Below the pieces are notes generated by a model. It saw only the letters and a list, made by a program, of their open reading frames with translations. It did not search any database and was not told where the DNA came from. Shown here one piece after another: positions 53,544-62,224 of a stretch of 64,000 nucleotides of DNA (positions are counted from its first letter, which is position 1; each line of letters opens with the position of its first letter). This DNA is from Rhodocyclaceae bacterium (GTDB lineage: Bacteria; Pseudomonadota; Gammaproteobacteria; Burkholderiales; Rhodocyclaceae). Made by a program: the position numbers and the translations under genes. The DNA lies in the NCBI GenBank assembly GCA_013791905.1, contig VMSX01000021.1, positions 1 through 64,000 of the forward strand, in the 5' to 3' direction.

Positions 53544-54239
53544 GTGCCGGTGAAACGGCGCGCGTGCTTGGCCATACTGATGGTCATGCCGCTGTTCGGC
53601 TGCGTGTCGAGTCCCAAGCAGTTCGCCAAGACCGATGTGGATCGCCTGGCCGATCTGCACCGTCACGAAGCCAATGCCAGTTTGGGTCGCCTGGCGGAAA
53701 AGCTTTACCGGCGCAATCCGCGCGAATGGAAAAAAGGCGGGCATGCCAATCTCGACGCGGCACTGCTGCAACTGTCCGACCTGCCCCGCTATGCGGCGTC
53801 GACCGCGGCAGGCGGGCAGCGCGGAACCATTCTGCTACTGGCCGGACTGCGCGAAGATTATCCGCGCGACCGCGTCGCCGCTTTTGTCGGGGGGCTTGGC
53901 GACATGCTGAACGATGCTTTTAACGGCAAGACGGAATTCTTCATTCTCGATGATCTCGATGCGCAAAAATTGCATAATGCCGCGCGCAACGTCGAGATTG
54001 CCGCCTGGAAACTGGCGAATGCACGCCGCAGTCAGCCCGAGGGTGATCTTCCGGCGGGCACCCCCATCCTGTTCTCCAATGAAATGACACCGGTGCAAAA
54101 TCTCAGTTTCGAACGTGAATTCGGTCGTCTGGTCGGCAACCTCGACATGCTCTCGCGGATCGTCGCCGACAAGACCAGTCGCAGCGTCGTCAAGATCGCC
54201 CAGAATTTAGCCACCGCCGTATTTTTACCCATCAAATGA
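53544..54239 (+). CDS. putative lipoprotein of unknown function
   Basis: This 231-residue protein begins with a lipoprotein signal (ACLAILMVMPLFGCVSSPK) with the cysteine at position 20, so it is anchored in the envelope. The mature part is mostly alpha-helical with segments ANASLGRLAEKLYRRNPREW and VAAFVGGLGDMLNDAFNGKT. No family name could be assigned. It begins with GTG, 71 bases from the divergent mutL start. Confidence 0.75.
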   Translation: MPVKRRACLAILMVMPLFGCVSSPKQFAKTDVDRLADLHRHEANASLGRLAEKLYRRNPREWKKGGHANLDAALLQLSDLPRYAASTAAGGQRGTILLLAGLREDYPRDRVAAFVGGLGDMLNDAFNGKTEFFILDDLDAQKLHNAARNVEIAAWKLANARRSQPEGDLPAGTPILFSNEMTPVQNLSFEREFGRLVGNLDMLSRIVADKTSRSVVKIAQNLATAVFLPIK

Positions 54240-54555
54240 TCCTCTTCCCCCCATCCCCCTTCTTGAAGAAGGGGGTGACTAACTTTCATGATGCGAGGGC
54301 TACGCCCCCGATCATGAAAGACGCCCGCCCCCCTTCGCCCCCCGCGCGGGGGGTTCCAAACGGCTCGCTGGCACTCGAATATCACGGGGTGCGACGCTTA
54401 TGCGCCGGAGCGGATTGCGGCTTGCGCCGCGTGCCGCGTTTGCTTGGGGCGGCCCGGCGCAAACACTGCGGTGTTTTTCACGCTAAAGTTCGCGGCCCGA
54501 TGGGCAACTCCATGTTTATTGCTGCGCCTTCTTGGGGCGGCCCGGCGGAGGCGCT
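54240..54555. repeat. 316-bp intergenic region with hairpin cluster and repeat copy 2
   Basis: Three tight palindromes lie in a row: CCCCCTTCTT/AAGAAGGGGG (54255-54275), CTTTCATGAT/ATCATGAAAG (54283-54320, with GGGC/GCCC in its loop) and CCCCCCGCGCGGGGGG (54338-54353). From 54327 to 54485 it matches the minus-strand repeat at 49833-49999. CTTGGGGCGGCCCGGCG occurs at 54450-54466 and again at 54533-54549. It lies between the lipoprotein gene and purN and contains no gene. Confidence 0.7.
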
Positions 54556-55194
54556 ATGAAAAACTACGTCATCCTCATCTCCGGTCGCGGCAGCAACATG
54601 CAAGCGCTGCTCGATGCCCGTCTGCCCGGCACCTGCAGCGCCGTCATCAGCAATCGCCCGGATGCGGCAGGGCTGGCCTGGGCTGCGGCGCGTGGCGTGC
54701 CGACCGCCGTGGTCGACCACAAGGCGTTTGCCTCACGCGAGGAATTCGACACGGCGCTGACCGCCGAGATCGAGCGGCGCGGTGCCGATCTGGTGCTGCT
54801 GGCCGGTTTCATGCGCGTGCTGGGCGAAGCCTTTGTGCGGCGTTTTGAAGGGCGACTCGTGAACATTCACCCGTCCCTGCTGCCCGCTTTCCCCGGCCTG
54901 CATACTCATGAAGCCGCCTTGCAGACGGGTGTTCGGGTGCATGGCTGCACCGTGCATTTCGTCACCCCGGCGCTCGATTGCGGTCCGATCATTGTCCAGG
55001 CGGTTGTGCCGGTGCTGGCCGACGACACGGCCGACCTGCTGGGTGCGCGCGTGCTGGCACAGGAACACCTGGTCTACCGCCAAGCTGCGCAAGGCATTCT
55101 GGAAGGACGCTGCCGACTTGAGGCGGGGCGGGTCATCTGGACGAGCGATACCACGACTGGCGCAGCTGTCTTGCGTGTACCGGCAGGCGCATGA
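54556..55194 (+). CDS. purN: phosphoribosylglycinamide formyltransferase
   Basis: PurN formylates GAR with 10-formyl-tetrahydrofolate in purine synthesis. The 212-residue protein starts KNYVILISGRGSNMQALL and has LAGFMRVL, the signature NIHPSLLPAFPGLHTHEAAL and the catalytic aspartate in TPALDCGPII. ATG 54556 is used; upstream codons to 54532 read through the repeat. It overlaps the next gene as ATGA. Confidence 0.96.
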   Translation: MKNYVILISGRGSNMQALLDARLPGTCSAVISNRPDAAGLAWAAARGVPTAVVDHKAFASREEFDTALTAEIERRGADLVLLAGFMRVLGEAFVRRFEGRLVNIHPSLLPAFPGLHTHEAALQTGVRVHGCTVHFVTPALDCGPIIVQAVVPVLADDTADLLGARVLAQEHLVYRQAAQGILEGRCRLEAGRVIWTSDTTTGAAVLRVPAGA

Positions 55195-56228
55195 ATGTTG
55201 CCGTGCGCCGACCGTTTCTGCTGGCATTGGTGTTTTCGCTAATGCTGCATCTGCTTGCGCTGCTGGTGCCGGGCTGGGGACTGCCGGCGGATGAAATTAC
55301 GGATCTGAAGTCGCTGGATGCGACGCTGCTGCCGCTGGCGCAGGCAGCCGTGCCCGCCACGCCGCCTGTTGCGCCAGCCAGGAAACCTGCGCCGAAAAAA
55401 ATGCCTTCCGTGCCGCCGCAGACTGCCGAAGATCCGCCGGCGAGTGTTGCCACGCCGGTTGCGGAAAGCCTGGCAGAAGCCCCTGAAGTAACGCCACCCG
55501 CTCTACCGGACGAGCCGCAGCCCGATGCGACAGCGGCGGACGCCGTCCCGCCAGCGCCGACTTATGACCCGGCAGTTGCCCGTGCCTGGCCGCAACGCGG
55601 CCGCATCCGTTTCGAGGTGACGCGCGGCGAAAGCGGATTTATCGTCGGTCAGGCCGAACACCGCTGGCAACATGACGGTGCGACCTATCAACTGCGGGCA
55701 GTCACAGAAACCGTTGGTATTGCCGCATTGCTTCGACCCGCGATGGTGGTGCAGGAAAGCCGTGGCAATCTGGTGGCCACCGGCCTGCAGCCGCTCGAAT
55801 TCAGGAATGAACGCGACGGCAAGCGCAAGTTGTTGTTGCGCTTCGATCCCGTGCAGGGGCGCTTGACCACGGACAGTGGCGAGGCAGTGGCCATGAGCGA
55901 ACCAGCGCAGGATCTGCTGTCGATGCTCTATCAACTGAGCACGATGCCGCACGACGCGAAGGAATTTGCGATCACGGTAGCGACCGGACGCAAACTGACG
56001 CGCCATGTGGTCAGGGTGGCCGAAACAACCCAACTCGCTACCCCGTTCGGGTCGCGCAGCGTGCTGCATCTCATTTTGCCCCCTGCGGATGGGGTGACCA
56101 ACGATGATTCCACCGAGGTCTGGCTCGATATCGCCACCCGCCTACCACTCAAGATTCGCCATCGCGACCGCAAGGGCGAAATTTATGACCAGACCGCGAT
56201 TGCGGTAGAACTGGAAAATACACAATGA
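55191..56228 (+). CDS. DUF3108-domain protein with TonB-like Pro/Ala linker
   Basis: This 345-residue protein has an N-terminal membrane anchor (RPFLLALVFSLMLHLLALLV), a Pro/Ala/Val-rich linker to about residue 125 that resembles the periplasmic arm of TonB, and a DUF3108 beta-rich domain (GRIRFEVTRGESGFIVGQAE). It is therefore periplasmic and inner-membrane-anchored. A dispersed-repeat copy (55541-55564) encodes AVPPAPTYDP at the end of the linker. It is coupled to purN and to the methyltransferase gene by ATGA overlaps. Confidence 0.85.
   Translation: MNVAVRRPFLLALVFSLMLHLLALLVPGWGLPADEITDLKSLDATLLPLAQAAVPATPPVAPARKPAPKKMPSVPPQTAEDPPASVATPVAESLAEAPEVTPPALPDEPQPDATAADAVPPAPTYDPAVARAWPQRGRIRFEVTRGESGFIVGQAEHRWQHDGATYQLRAVTETVGIAALLRPAMVVQESRGNLVATGLQPLEFRNERDGKRKLLLRFDPVQGRLTTDSGEAVAMSEPAQDLLSMLYQLSTMPHDAKEFAITVATGRKLTRHVVRVAETTQLATPFGSRSVLHLILPPADGVTNDDSTEVWLDIATRLPLKIRHRDRKGEIYDQTAIAVELENTQ
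55541..55564 (-). repeat. dispersed repeat copy in the DUF3108 gene linker
   Basis: This is an exact core copy in minus orientation. On the coding strand it gives AVPPAPTYD at the end of the Pro-rich arm. Confidence 0.75.
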
Positions 56229-57589
56229 ATAAACGCTCCCCTTTTCGCACACCCGCCCCCCAGGCGCGTGGCACCAATGTTCAAGCGACTGGCCACCGCC
56301 GGTTTTCAGCTGAAGACGGCACGGAGAAGGTAACCCTGATCCCTATCTTGATCGATCAGGCGATTGCCGCAACCCACGAGCTGTTGGGCCTGCACCAGCC
56401 GGCCGACGTTGCGCTTTCCGCCTTTTTCCGCGCCCACCGCTCAGGCCCGCGCGAACGCGCCTTCATCGCCGAGACGGCGTATACCGTGCTGCGCAAACTG
56501 CGTACGCTGACGGCCTGGGTGGGCGAGGGCGCCACGCCGCGCCAACTGGTGCTGGCGGCACTGATCCGCGAGACGGGCTTGAGCTATCGCTCGCTCGATG
56601 CGGTGCTGTCGAAGCATGATGCGGAATGGCTGGCACAACGCAAAGCGCAAGCGGAACCCGTGTTGAGCCTGGCCGAGCAGGCGGATCTGCCCGACTGGCT
56701 GACAGAGCGTCTCGCTACCCTGATGCCGGCGGCCGAACTGCTGGCGCTGGCCCGCGCCCTGAATCAGCCCGCGCCCCTTGATCTGCGGGTCAATCTGATG
56801 AGAGATACGCGTCCCGTCGTGCTGGCGCAACTGGAAAAGCATGGCATTGCCGCCAGCGCCTGTCCGCTGGCGCCCGAAGGCGTGCGGCTGGCGGGCAAGC
56901 CGGCGCTGTCGCAGTATCCCCTGTTCCTGTCCGGGGCCATCGAGGTGCAGGATGAAGGCAGCCAGTTGCTCGGTCATCTGCTGGCGCCCAAGCGCGGTGA
57001 AATGGTGGTCGACTTCTGTGCCGGCGCCGGTGGCAAGACCCTGTTGTTGGGCGCCCTGATGCGCTCCACCGGCAGGCTGTATGCCTTCGATGTTGCCGAA
57101 AAGCGTCTGGCGAAACTCAAGCCGCGCCTGGCGCGCTCCGGACTGTCGAATGTGCATCCGGTCGCCATTGCCCACGAGAACGACCAGCGCGTGAAACGGC
57201 TGGCTGGCAAGTGCGATCGCGTACTGGTCGACGCACCCTGTTCGGGTCTGGGCACGCTGCGGCGCAACCCTGATTTGAAGTGGCGGCAGACGCCGCAAAG
57301 CGTGGCCGAACTGACGGTCAAGCAGGGCAACATCCTCGCCGCCGCCGCAAAGTTGTTGAAACCCGGTGGCCGCCTGGTCTATGCCACATGCAGCCTGTTG
57401 CCCGAGGAAAACGAGCACATCGTCGACGCCTTTCTCGCCGCGCATCCGCAATTTTCCCGGCGCCCGGCTGCCGAGGTGCTGGCTGCGCAGGGCATTACCA
57501 TTGAACTGCCCGGCCCTGATCTGCAACTGACACCGCACATTCATGGTACCGACGGCTTCTATGCCGCCGTGCTGGAACGCAGCGCATGA
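56225..57589 (+). CDS. RsmB/NOP-family RNA (cytosine-5) methyltransferase
   Basis: This 454-residue enzyme has an N-terminal NusB-like helical domain (FRAHRSGPRERAFIAETAYT) and a C-terminal Rossmann methyltransferase. SAM-binding is at VVDFCAGAGGKTLLLGALM, the release cysteine is in VDAPCSGLGTLRRNPD and the catalytic cysteine is in ATCSLLPEENE. It may be the 16S rRNA m5C967 enzyme or a paralogue; its N-terminus differs from classical RsmB. Four-base overlaps on both sides place it in one operon with purN. Confidence 0.88.
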   Translation: MNKRSPFRTPAPQARGTNVQATGHRRFSAEDGTEKVTLIPILIDQAIAATHELLGLHQPADVALSAFFRAHRSGPRERAFIAETAYTVLRKLRTLTAWVGEGATPRQLVLAALIRETGLSYRSLDAVLSKHDAEWLAQRKAQAEPVLSLAEQADLPDWLTERLATLMPAAELLALARALNQPAPLDLRVNLMRDTRPVVLAQLEKHGIAASACPLAPEGVRLAGKPALSQYPLFLSGAIEVQDEGSQLLGHLLAPKRGEMVVDFCAGAGGKTLLLGALMRSTGRLYAFDVAEKRLAKLKPRLARSGLSNVHPVAIAHENDQRVKRLAGKCDRVLVDAPCSGLGTLRRNPDLKWRQTPQSVAELTVKQGNILAAAAKLLKPGGRLVYATCSLLPEENEHIVDAFLAAHPQFSRRPAAEVLAAQGITIELPGPDLQLTPHIHGTDGFYAAVLERSA

Positions 57590-58134
57590 GGCATTGGTTG
57601 TTGATCTGCCTGCTGGTGTTGCCGCCATTCGGGCTGGCGACGGAGATGCCCGCCACGGGTACGGTGACGGTGTTGTTCACCCCCTGGGACGATGCCGAAG
57701 GGGCATTGCTCCGCGAAATCAATGCCGCAAAAAAACAGCTGCGCGTGCAGGCTTACCTCGTGACCAGCCGCAATATCACTCGCGCGCTGACCGCGGCACA
57801 TGAACGTGGCGTCAAAGTGGAAGTGCTGGCCGATCGCGACATGGTGGCGAAGGGCAGCAACTCGCTGGTGCCGCAACTACACGCCGCTGGTATTACGGTG
57901 CGCCTGGAAACGCGCTATGCCGCCGCGCATAATAAAATCCTGCTCATTGATGCGGAAGGAGATACCCCCGTGGTGATTACCGGTAGCTACAACTTCAGCT
58001 TTTCGGCGCAGGCCAGAAATGCCGAAAACTTGCTGATCCTGCGTGGCAACCGGGCGCTGGCGCGTGCCTATCTTGACAACTGGCGTCGCCATCGCGACGA
58101 GGCCTTGCCCTACGCCGAGGCGCTGCTGCCATGA
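57586..58134 (+). CDS. phospholipase D-like (Nuc-type) exported protein
   Basis: This 182-residue protein has a signal peptide (LLICLLVLPPFGLAT) and a single HKD motif: H and K in AHNKILLID followed by TGSYNFSFSAQARNAENL. Single-HKD proteins of this length usually dimerise and resemble the nuclease Nuc, so a periplasmic nuclease or phosphodiesterase is likely. It overlaps its neighbours by four bases each. Confidence 0.88.
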   Translation: MRHWLLICLLVLPPFGLATEMPATGTVTVLFTPWDDAEGALLREINAAKKQLRVQAYLVTSRNITRALTAAHERGVKVEVLADRDMVAKGSNSLVPQLHAAGITVRLETRYAAAHNKILLIDAEGDTPVVITGSYNFSFSAQARNAENLLILRGNRALARAYLDNWRRHRDEALPYAEALLP

Positions 58135-59432
58135 TTGGCACCGATATCCAGATCGGCGGCCTGCTGATCGATCTCTGGCAGGACCTGCAGCAACCGAATG
58201 TGCTGTGGCAGGTGGCTGTCCTGATAGCCTGCTTTGCGTTGGCGTGGAACTTCGCCCGTTGGGTGGGTGAACGGGTGGGGAGCGGCACCAATGCGGAGGG
58301 CGAAGCCTTGCCCGAGGGGGTTGCCCGGGCCTTTGGTCGGCGCAGCTTCAAGCGCCTCGGCTGGCCCATCGCCATGCTGCTACTGACGCTGGCGGCACGC
58401 CCGCTGCTGGCACAGTGGCACAACGTGAATCTGCTGTCGCTCGCCATTCCGCTGCTGACTTCGCTGGTGGTAATCCGCGCCGTGATGTTTGTCGTGCGCC
58501 ACAGCCTGATTGCCAGCGCGCCTTGGCTCGCCAGTTTCGAACGCACGCTGGCTTTTTTGGCCTGGAGCGTGGTGGCGCTCCACCTCCTGGGGGTGCTGCC
58601 GGAAACGATCGCGCTGATGGAAGGCGTGAGTTTCAGCTTTGCCAAGCAGGACCTTAATCTCTGGCTGATCCTGCAAGGCATGGGCGCCGTATTTGGCACC
58701 CTGCTGGTGGCGTTGTGGATTGGTGGCGCCATCGAGGCTCGGCTGTTGAATGCGCAAGGGCTGGACGGCAACCTGCGCCTGGTGTTCGCCCGCTTGGCGC
58801 GCGCGCTGCTGATCCTGCTGGCGGTGCTGATCGGCCTGCCGCTGGTCGGCATCGACCTGACCATGCTGTCGGTGTTCGGCGGCGCGCTCGGCGTCGGCCT
58901 CGGCTTCGGCCTGCAGAAGATTGCGGCGAACTATGTGTCGGGCTTCATCATCCTGCTTGACCGTTCCATCCGCATCGGCAACATGATCGCCGTCGGCAGC
59001 CAGCGCGGCGTCGTGACGCGCATCACCACGCGCTACACCGTGCTGCTGGCCCGCAGCGGCCTGGAAATGATCGTGCCCAACGAAATGCTGGTCAGTTCGG
59101 TGATCGCCAACGAGACCTACACCGACCACAAGGTGCGCATTCCCCTCCAGGTGCAGGTGGCCTACGGTTCCGACCTGGAACAGGTGCAGCAGATCCTGAT
59201 CGATGCCGCCCTGACCCAACCGCGCGTGCTGCATGATCCCTTACCGCGTGGCCATGTCGCGGCCTTCGGCGATTCCGGCGTCAATTTCGAGCTGCGCTTC
59301 TGGATCGGCGATCCCGAGAACGGTCTGATGCAGGTGAAGTCGGATATCAATCTGGCGATCTGGAAGGCCTTCAAGGCGGCCGGCATCGAGATCCCCTTCC
59401 CGCAACGTGAGGTCAGGCTGCTGCAGAATTAA
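58131..59432 (+). CDS. MscS-family mechanosensitive channel
   Basis: This 433-residue inner-membrane channel has about five hydrophobic segments. The pore helix region is MLSVFGGALGVGLGFGLQKI and is followed by the soluble beta domain (FIILLDRSIRIGNMIAVGSQ). It relieves turgor on osmotic downshift in its family. Its stop codon TAA runs straight into a copy of the dispersed repeat at 59431. It is the last gene of the purN operon. Confidence 0.92.
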   Translation: MIGTDIQIGGLLIDLWQDLQQPNVLWQVAVLIACFALAWNFARWVGERVGSGTNAEGEALPEGVARAFGRRSFKRLGWPIAMLLLTLAARPLLAQWHNVNLLSLAIPLLTSLVVIRAVMFVVRHSLIASAPWLASFERTLAFLAWSVVALHLLGVLPETIALMEGVSFSFAKQDLNLWLILQGMGAVFGTLLVALWIGGAIEARLLNAQGLDGNLRLVFARLARALLILLAVLIGLPLVGIDLTMLSVFGGALGVGLGFGLQKIAANYVSGFIILLDRSIRIGNMIAVGSQRGVVTRITTRYTVLLARSGLEMIVPNEMLVSSVIANETYTDHKVRIPLQVQVAYGSDLEQVQQILIDAALTQPRVLHDPLPRGHVAAFGDSGVNFELRFWIGDPENGLMQVKSDINLAIWKAFKAAGIEIPFPQREVRLLQN

Positions 59433-59507
59433 AAGTCGGCGCTGGCGGGACGGCGTGTCCCGCATGGGGTATGAAATGCCCCGCATGGGGTACGGCGTAA
59501 CTGCCGC
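59431..59507 (+). repeat. dispersed repeat, full copy between mscS and HD-GYP genes, with tandem extension
   Basis: This is the only fully intergenic copy in the core region and matches the consensus AGTCGGCGCTGGCGGGACGG exactly. It is followed by CCCGCATGGGGTATG and CCCCGCATGGGGTACGG, two tandem copies of a CCGCATGGGGTA unit. The mutL-internal copy at 52420 is followed by a similar CCCGCATGGG, so the full element may be about 45 bp. Confidence 0.75.
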
Positions 59508-62153
59508 CTACAGCAGTTTCAGCAGATCTTCCCGTCCGGCACCCTGCGGGTCGAGTGCGCGCACCTCGACCTCGACCCGCGTGCCCTTCAGCGGGGAAAG
59601 TGCCTTCAGGCCGTCGCCGTCGATGTTCAGGGGTTTCGTCGACAGCAGAACGAAATCGTCGCCCATCACCCTGAACACCAGTGCATCCGGATAGTGGGCG
59701 ATCAGCGCCGCCGAAAACCCGGCCAGCGCCTGGTTGCCGGCCATCCAGCCGCTGTCCTGGTTGATGCCGGAAAAATGCCGCAGCAGCACGACGTAGGCAT
59801 GGGTGAGATGGGCGGGCAGGCCATTGCGCAGCATGATCTGCAGATAGTTGGCGTTGTGCGTGCCGGTTAGCGGGTCATCGAAGAAGTAGGCGAAACGCTG
59901 ATGTTCGAGCGGCGTCTTCGGCATCTGGTCGGCGATCGGAGGCGGCACAACGTCGCGTAGTGCCTCGCAGGCTGCGGCAACTACATCGGCCGCGAAGCGT
60001 GTGCCCGCCTGTTGCTTGAGTTCTTCGAGCGCGACGGGAACCTCCTTGCGCGCCTTGTAGATGCGGTTGCTGACCATGGCATCGAAGCTGTCGGCGACGG
60101 CCATGATCTGCGCCAGACGGGGAATCTGGCCGCTGACCAAGCCCTGAGGATAGCCGGAGCCGTCCTCGCGTTCATGGTGCGAACGCATGATCTCGGCGAG
60201 TTCCTTGTACATGTCGATGCGGTGCAGCGTCCGGTAGCCTTCCTCGGCATGCTGCTTGATGAGCTCGTATTCGAGCGGCGTCAGGATGCCCGGCTTCAGC
60301 AGCACGGCATCGGGAATCGCAATCTTGCCGATGTCGTGCAAGGCGGCGGCGCGCTTCAGCTTCTCGATTTCTTCAGGGCTGTGGCCGAGGCGAGTGGCAA
60401 TCAGTTCGCAATACTGGGCGACGCGGCGGGTGTGGCCGGCCGTATAGGTGTCCCGCTTTTCGATCATATCCACCAGGGACAGGATGGTTTCCTCGTAGTT
60501 GCTGATGCGTTCCCGTTCGAGACGATGGGCTTCTGTCTGTTGATTGAAGGCATGGAGGGCGAAGCCGATGTCGCCGGCCAGCTGTTCGAGCATTTCGACC
60601 TCTTCGGCATCGAAGCCTTCCGCGCGTCCGCTCAGCACGCACAGGTGGCCGAGCGCTTCGCCATAGGCGTCGCGCCGCAACGGCAAGGCGATGACGGCAT
60701 GCACGCCGGCCTGGATCAATTCTTCGGCAATCGCAGCCGGATCGCGGGCGATCACGGTGCGGTTGCTGGCCAGCGCCTCGCAGCTCGGACCCTTGTCGCG
60801 ACAGGTGGCAAAATTGCGCATGATCTCGCTGGGGCCGTAGGACTTTGCCGCCACCTCCAGTTGCCCTGCGCGCAGCAGCCCCACCCAGGCGAAGCGGTAC
60901 GCGGTGCCGGCGATCAGGCGGTCGCAACAGGCCTTGAGCATTTCATCCAGCGAGCTGGAGGTGATCAGGATCTGATTGACATCGGCAACCATCTCCACCA
61001 CGTTGCGCTGAAAGCGCTCGCGTTCCAGCAGGCGCTCGACCTCCCCGGTGCGCTGATGTACCCGGTCTTCCAGCGTGGCATTAAGTTCGGCGAGTTCGGC
61101 ATGATTGGCACGCAGGCGACGGTTGATGCGCACCACATAGGCGGTGGTGAGGCTGGTCAGCAGGACAAATGCCAAGGCCAGCGCGATCCAGTGGCCGTAT
61201 TGGGACATGAACTCGGCCCGGGTCAGCCGATGCGAATGTTCGTAAGGGCCGATCCGCAATTCGCGTAGCGCCTCGTGAACCGGTTGGTAGTTGAGCGGCA
61301 GGGTCCAGCCCGAAATATTGCCGGCCAGCGCGGCGGGAGCATCAGCCGGCATCTGCATCAGGGCGATGGCGACCCGGATGGCGAGCGCCTCGGGTACATG
61401 CCGCAGCCTGGCGAGCGGCCACTCCGGGTAAAGCGGCGTGGAGAGCAGCGGGGGAAAGCCTGCGACGCGCTGGGGGTTGAGGACGTAGTAGTCATCGAGG
61501 CGAATTTTGCCTTCGGCCACCATCAGTTCCAGGGTTTCGGTGCGCACCGTGCCGGCATCGGCGCGCCCGTCGCGCACGGCATACACCACTGCATCATGGG
61601 TGCCGGCGAAGCTGAACTGGGCAAAGTCCCGCTGGGGATTCAGGCCCTGGCGTTGCAGTTCCCGCCAACCAACGTGCCAGCCGCCGAAGGAACTCGGATC
61701 CGTGGCGGCAAAGGTTTTTTTCCGCAGGTCGGCCAGGGTGCGGATGTTCTTGCGGTCGGCACGCGTGAAGATGACGCCGCCGAAGGTGCTGTGACCCGTG
61801 CTGCCGATGAAGCGGTTCTTCAGGGTGGCGATGGCGCTGACCCCGTACAGGGATTCCAGTTCGACGTAATAGGACGAATTGCTCAGAATGAAATCGACCC
61901 GGCCTTGCCGTACCGCGAGACGCACCTCTTCGAAGCCGAGCGGGACGATCTTAAAGGTATTGCCGGGCAGCTGTTGTTCGAGGTAGCTGGCGGTGGCCGA
62001 CCACGTCTCAAGCGTTTTTTCGGGACCGCGCAGGGCCAGCACGCCGATGCTGACGTCAGCAGCGAGGGCGGATAGCGCCAGCCAGCCGCTCAGGAAGATG
62101 CCGGCAAAGATCCGTCCGTAGCGGCGAAGAAACAACGTCCCGCACAACTGCAT
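59508..62153 (-). CDS. PhnD-like sensor with GAF, HD-GYP and degenerate GGDEF domains
   Basis: This is an 881-residue membrane protein. A signal sequence precedes a periplasmic PhnD/phosphonate-binding-like domain (residues 30-300), then come a membrane segment near 325, a coiled coil, a GAF domain (about 385-530) and an HD-GYP domain. The HD-GYP part has LHDIGK near 604 and HHEREDGSGYP near 657, so it should hydrolyse cyclic di-GMP. The last 150 residues resemble a GGDEF domain, but the active site reads MGDDF (near 827), so synthesis is unlikely. It would turn an extracellular ligand signal into lower cyclic di-GMP. Confidence 0.88.
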   Translation of the reverse strand: MQLCGTLFLRRYGRIFAGIFLSGWLALSALAADVSIGVLALRGPEKTLETWSATASYLEQQLPGNTFKIVPLGFEEVRLAVRQGRVDFILSNSSYYVELESLYGVSAIATLKNRFIGSTGHSTFGGVIFTRADRKNIRTLADLRKKTFAATDPSSFGGWHVGWRELQRQGLNPQRDFAQFSFAGTHDAVVYAVRDGRADAGTVRTETLELMVAEGKIRLDDYYVLNPQRVAGFPPLLSTPLYPEWPLARLRHVPEALAIRVAIALMQMPADAPAALAGNISGWTLPLNYQPVHEALRELRIGPYEHSHRLTRAEFMSQYGHWIALALAFVLLTSLTTAYVVRINRRLRANHAELAELNATLEDRVHQRTGEVERLLERERFQRNVVEMVADVNQILITSSSLDEMLKACCDRLIAGTAYRFAWVGLLRAGQLEVAAKSYGPSEIMRNFATCRDKGPSCEALASNRTVIARDPAAIAEELIQAGVHAVIALPLRRDAYGEALGHLCVLSGRAEGFDAEEVEMLEQLAGDIGFALHAFNQQTEAHRLERERISNYEETILSLVDMIEKRDTYTAGHTRRVAQYCELIATRLGHSPEEIEKLKRAAALHDIGKIAIPDAVLLKPGILTPLEYELIKQHAEEGYRTLHRIDMYKELAEIMRSHHEREDGSGYPQGLVSGQIPRLAQIMAVADSFDAMVSNRIYKARKEVPVALEELKQQAGTRFAADVVAAACEALRDVVPPPIADQMPKTPLEHQRFAYFFDDPLTGTHNANYLQIMLRNGLPAHLTHAYVVLLRHFSGINQDSGWMAGNQALAGFSAALIAHYPDALVFRVMGDDFVLLSTKPLNIDGDGLKALSPLKGTRVEVEVRALDPQGAGREDLLKLL

Positions 62154-62224
62154 CTGTGCTCCTCGTGAATATAACGGGAGAGTGGATTATCGCAGTTATG
62201 TGGGGGGCTGGCGATTGCCTTGAA

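Noticed and set aside
56441-57628. 395-codon open frame on the minus strand
   Set aside because: It is antisense to the RsmB-like gene and has low-complexity His/Gln/Arg composition.
60012-61268. 418-codon open frame on the plus strand
   Set aside because: It lies entirely antisense to the HD-GYP gene and shows no domain.
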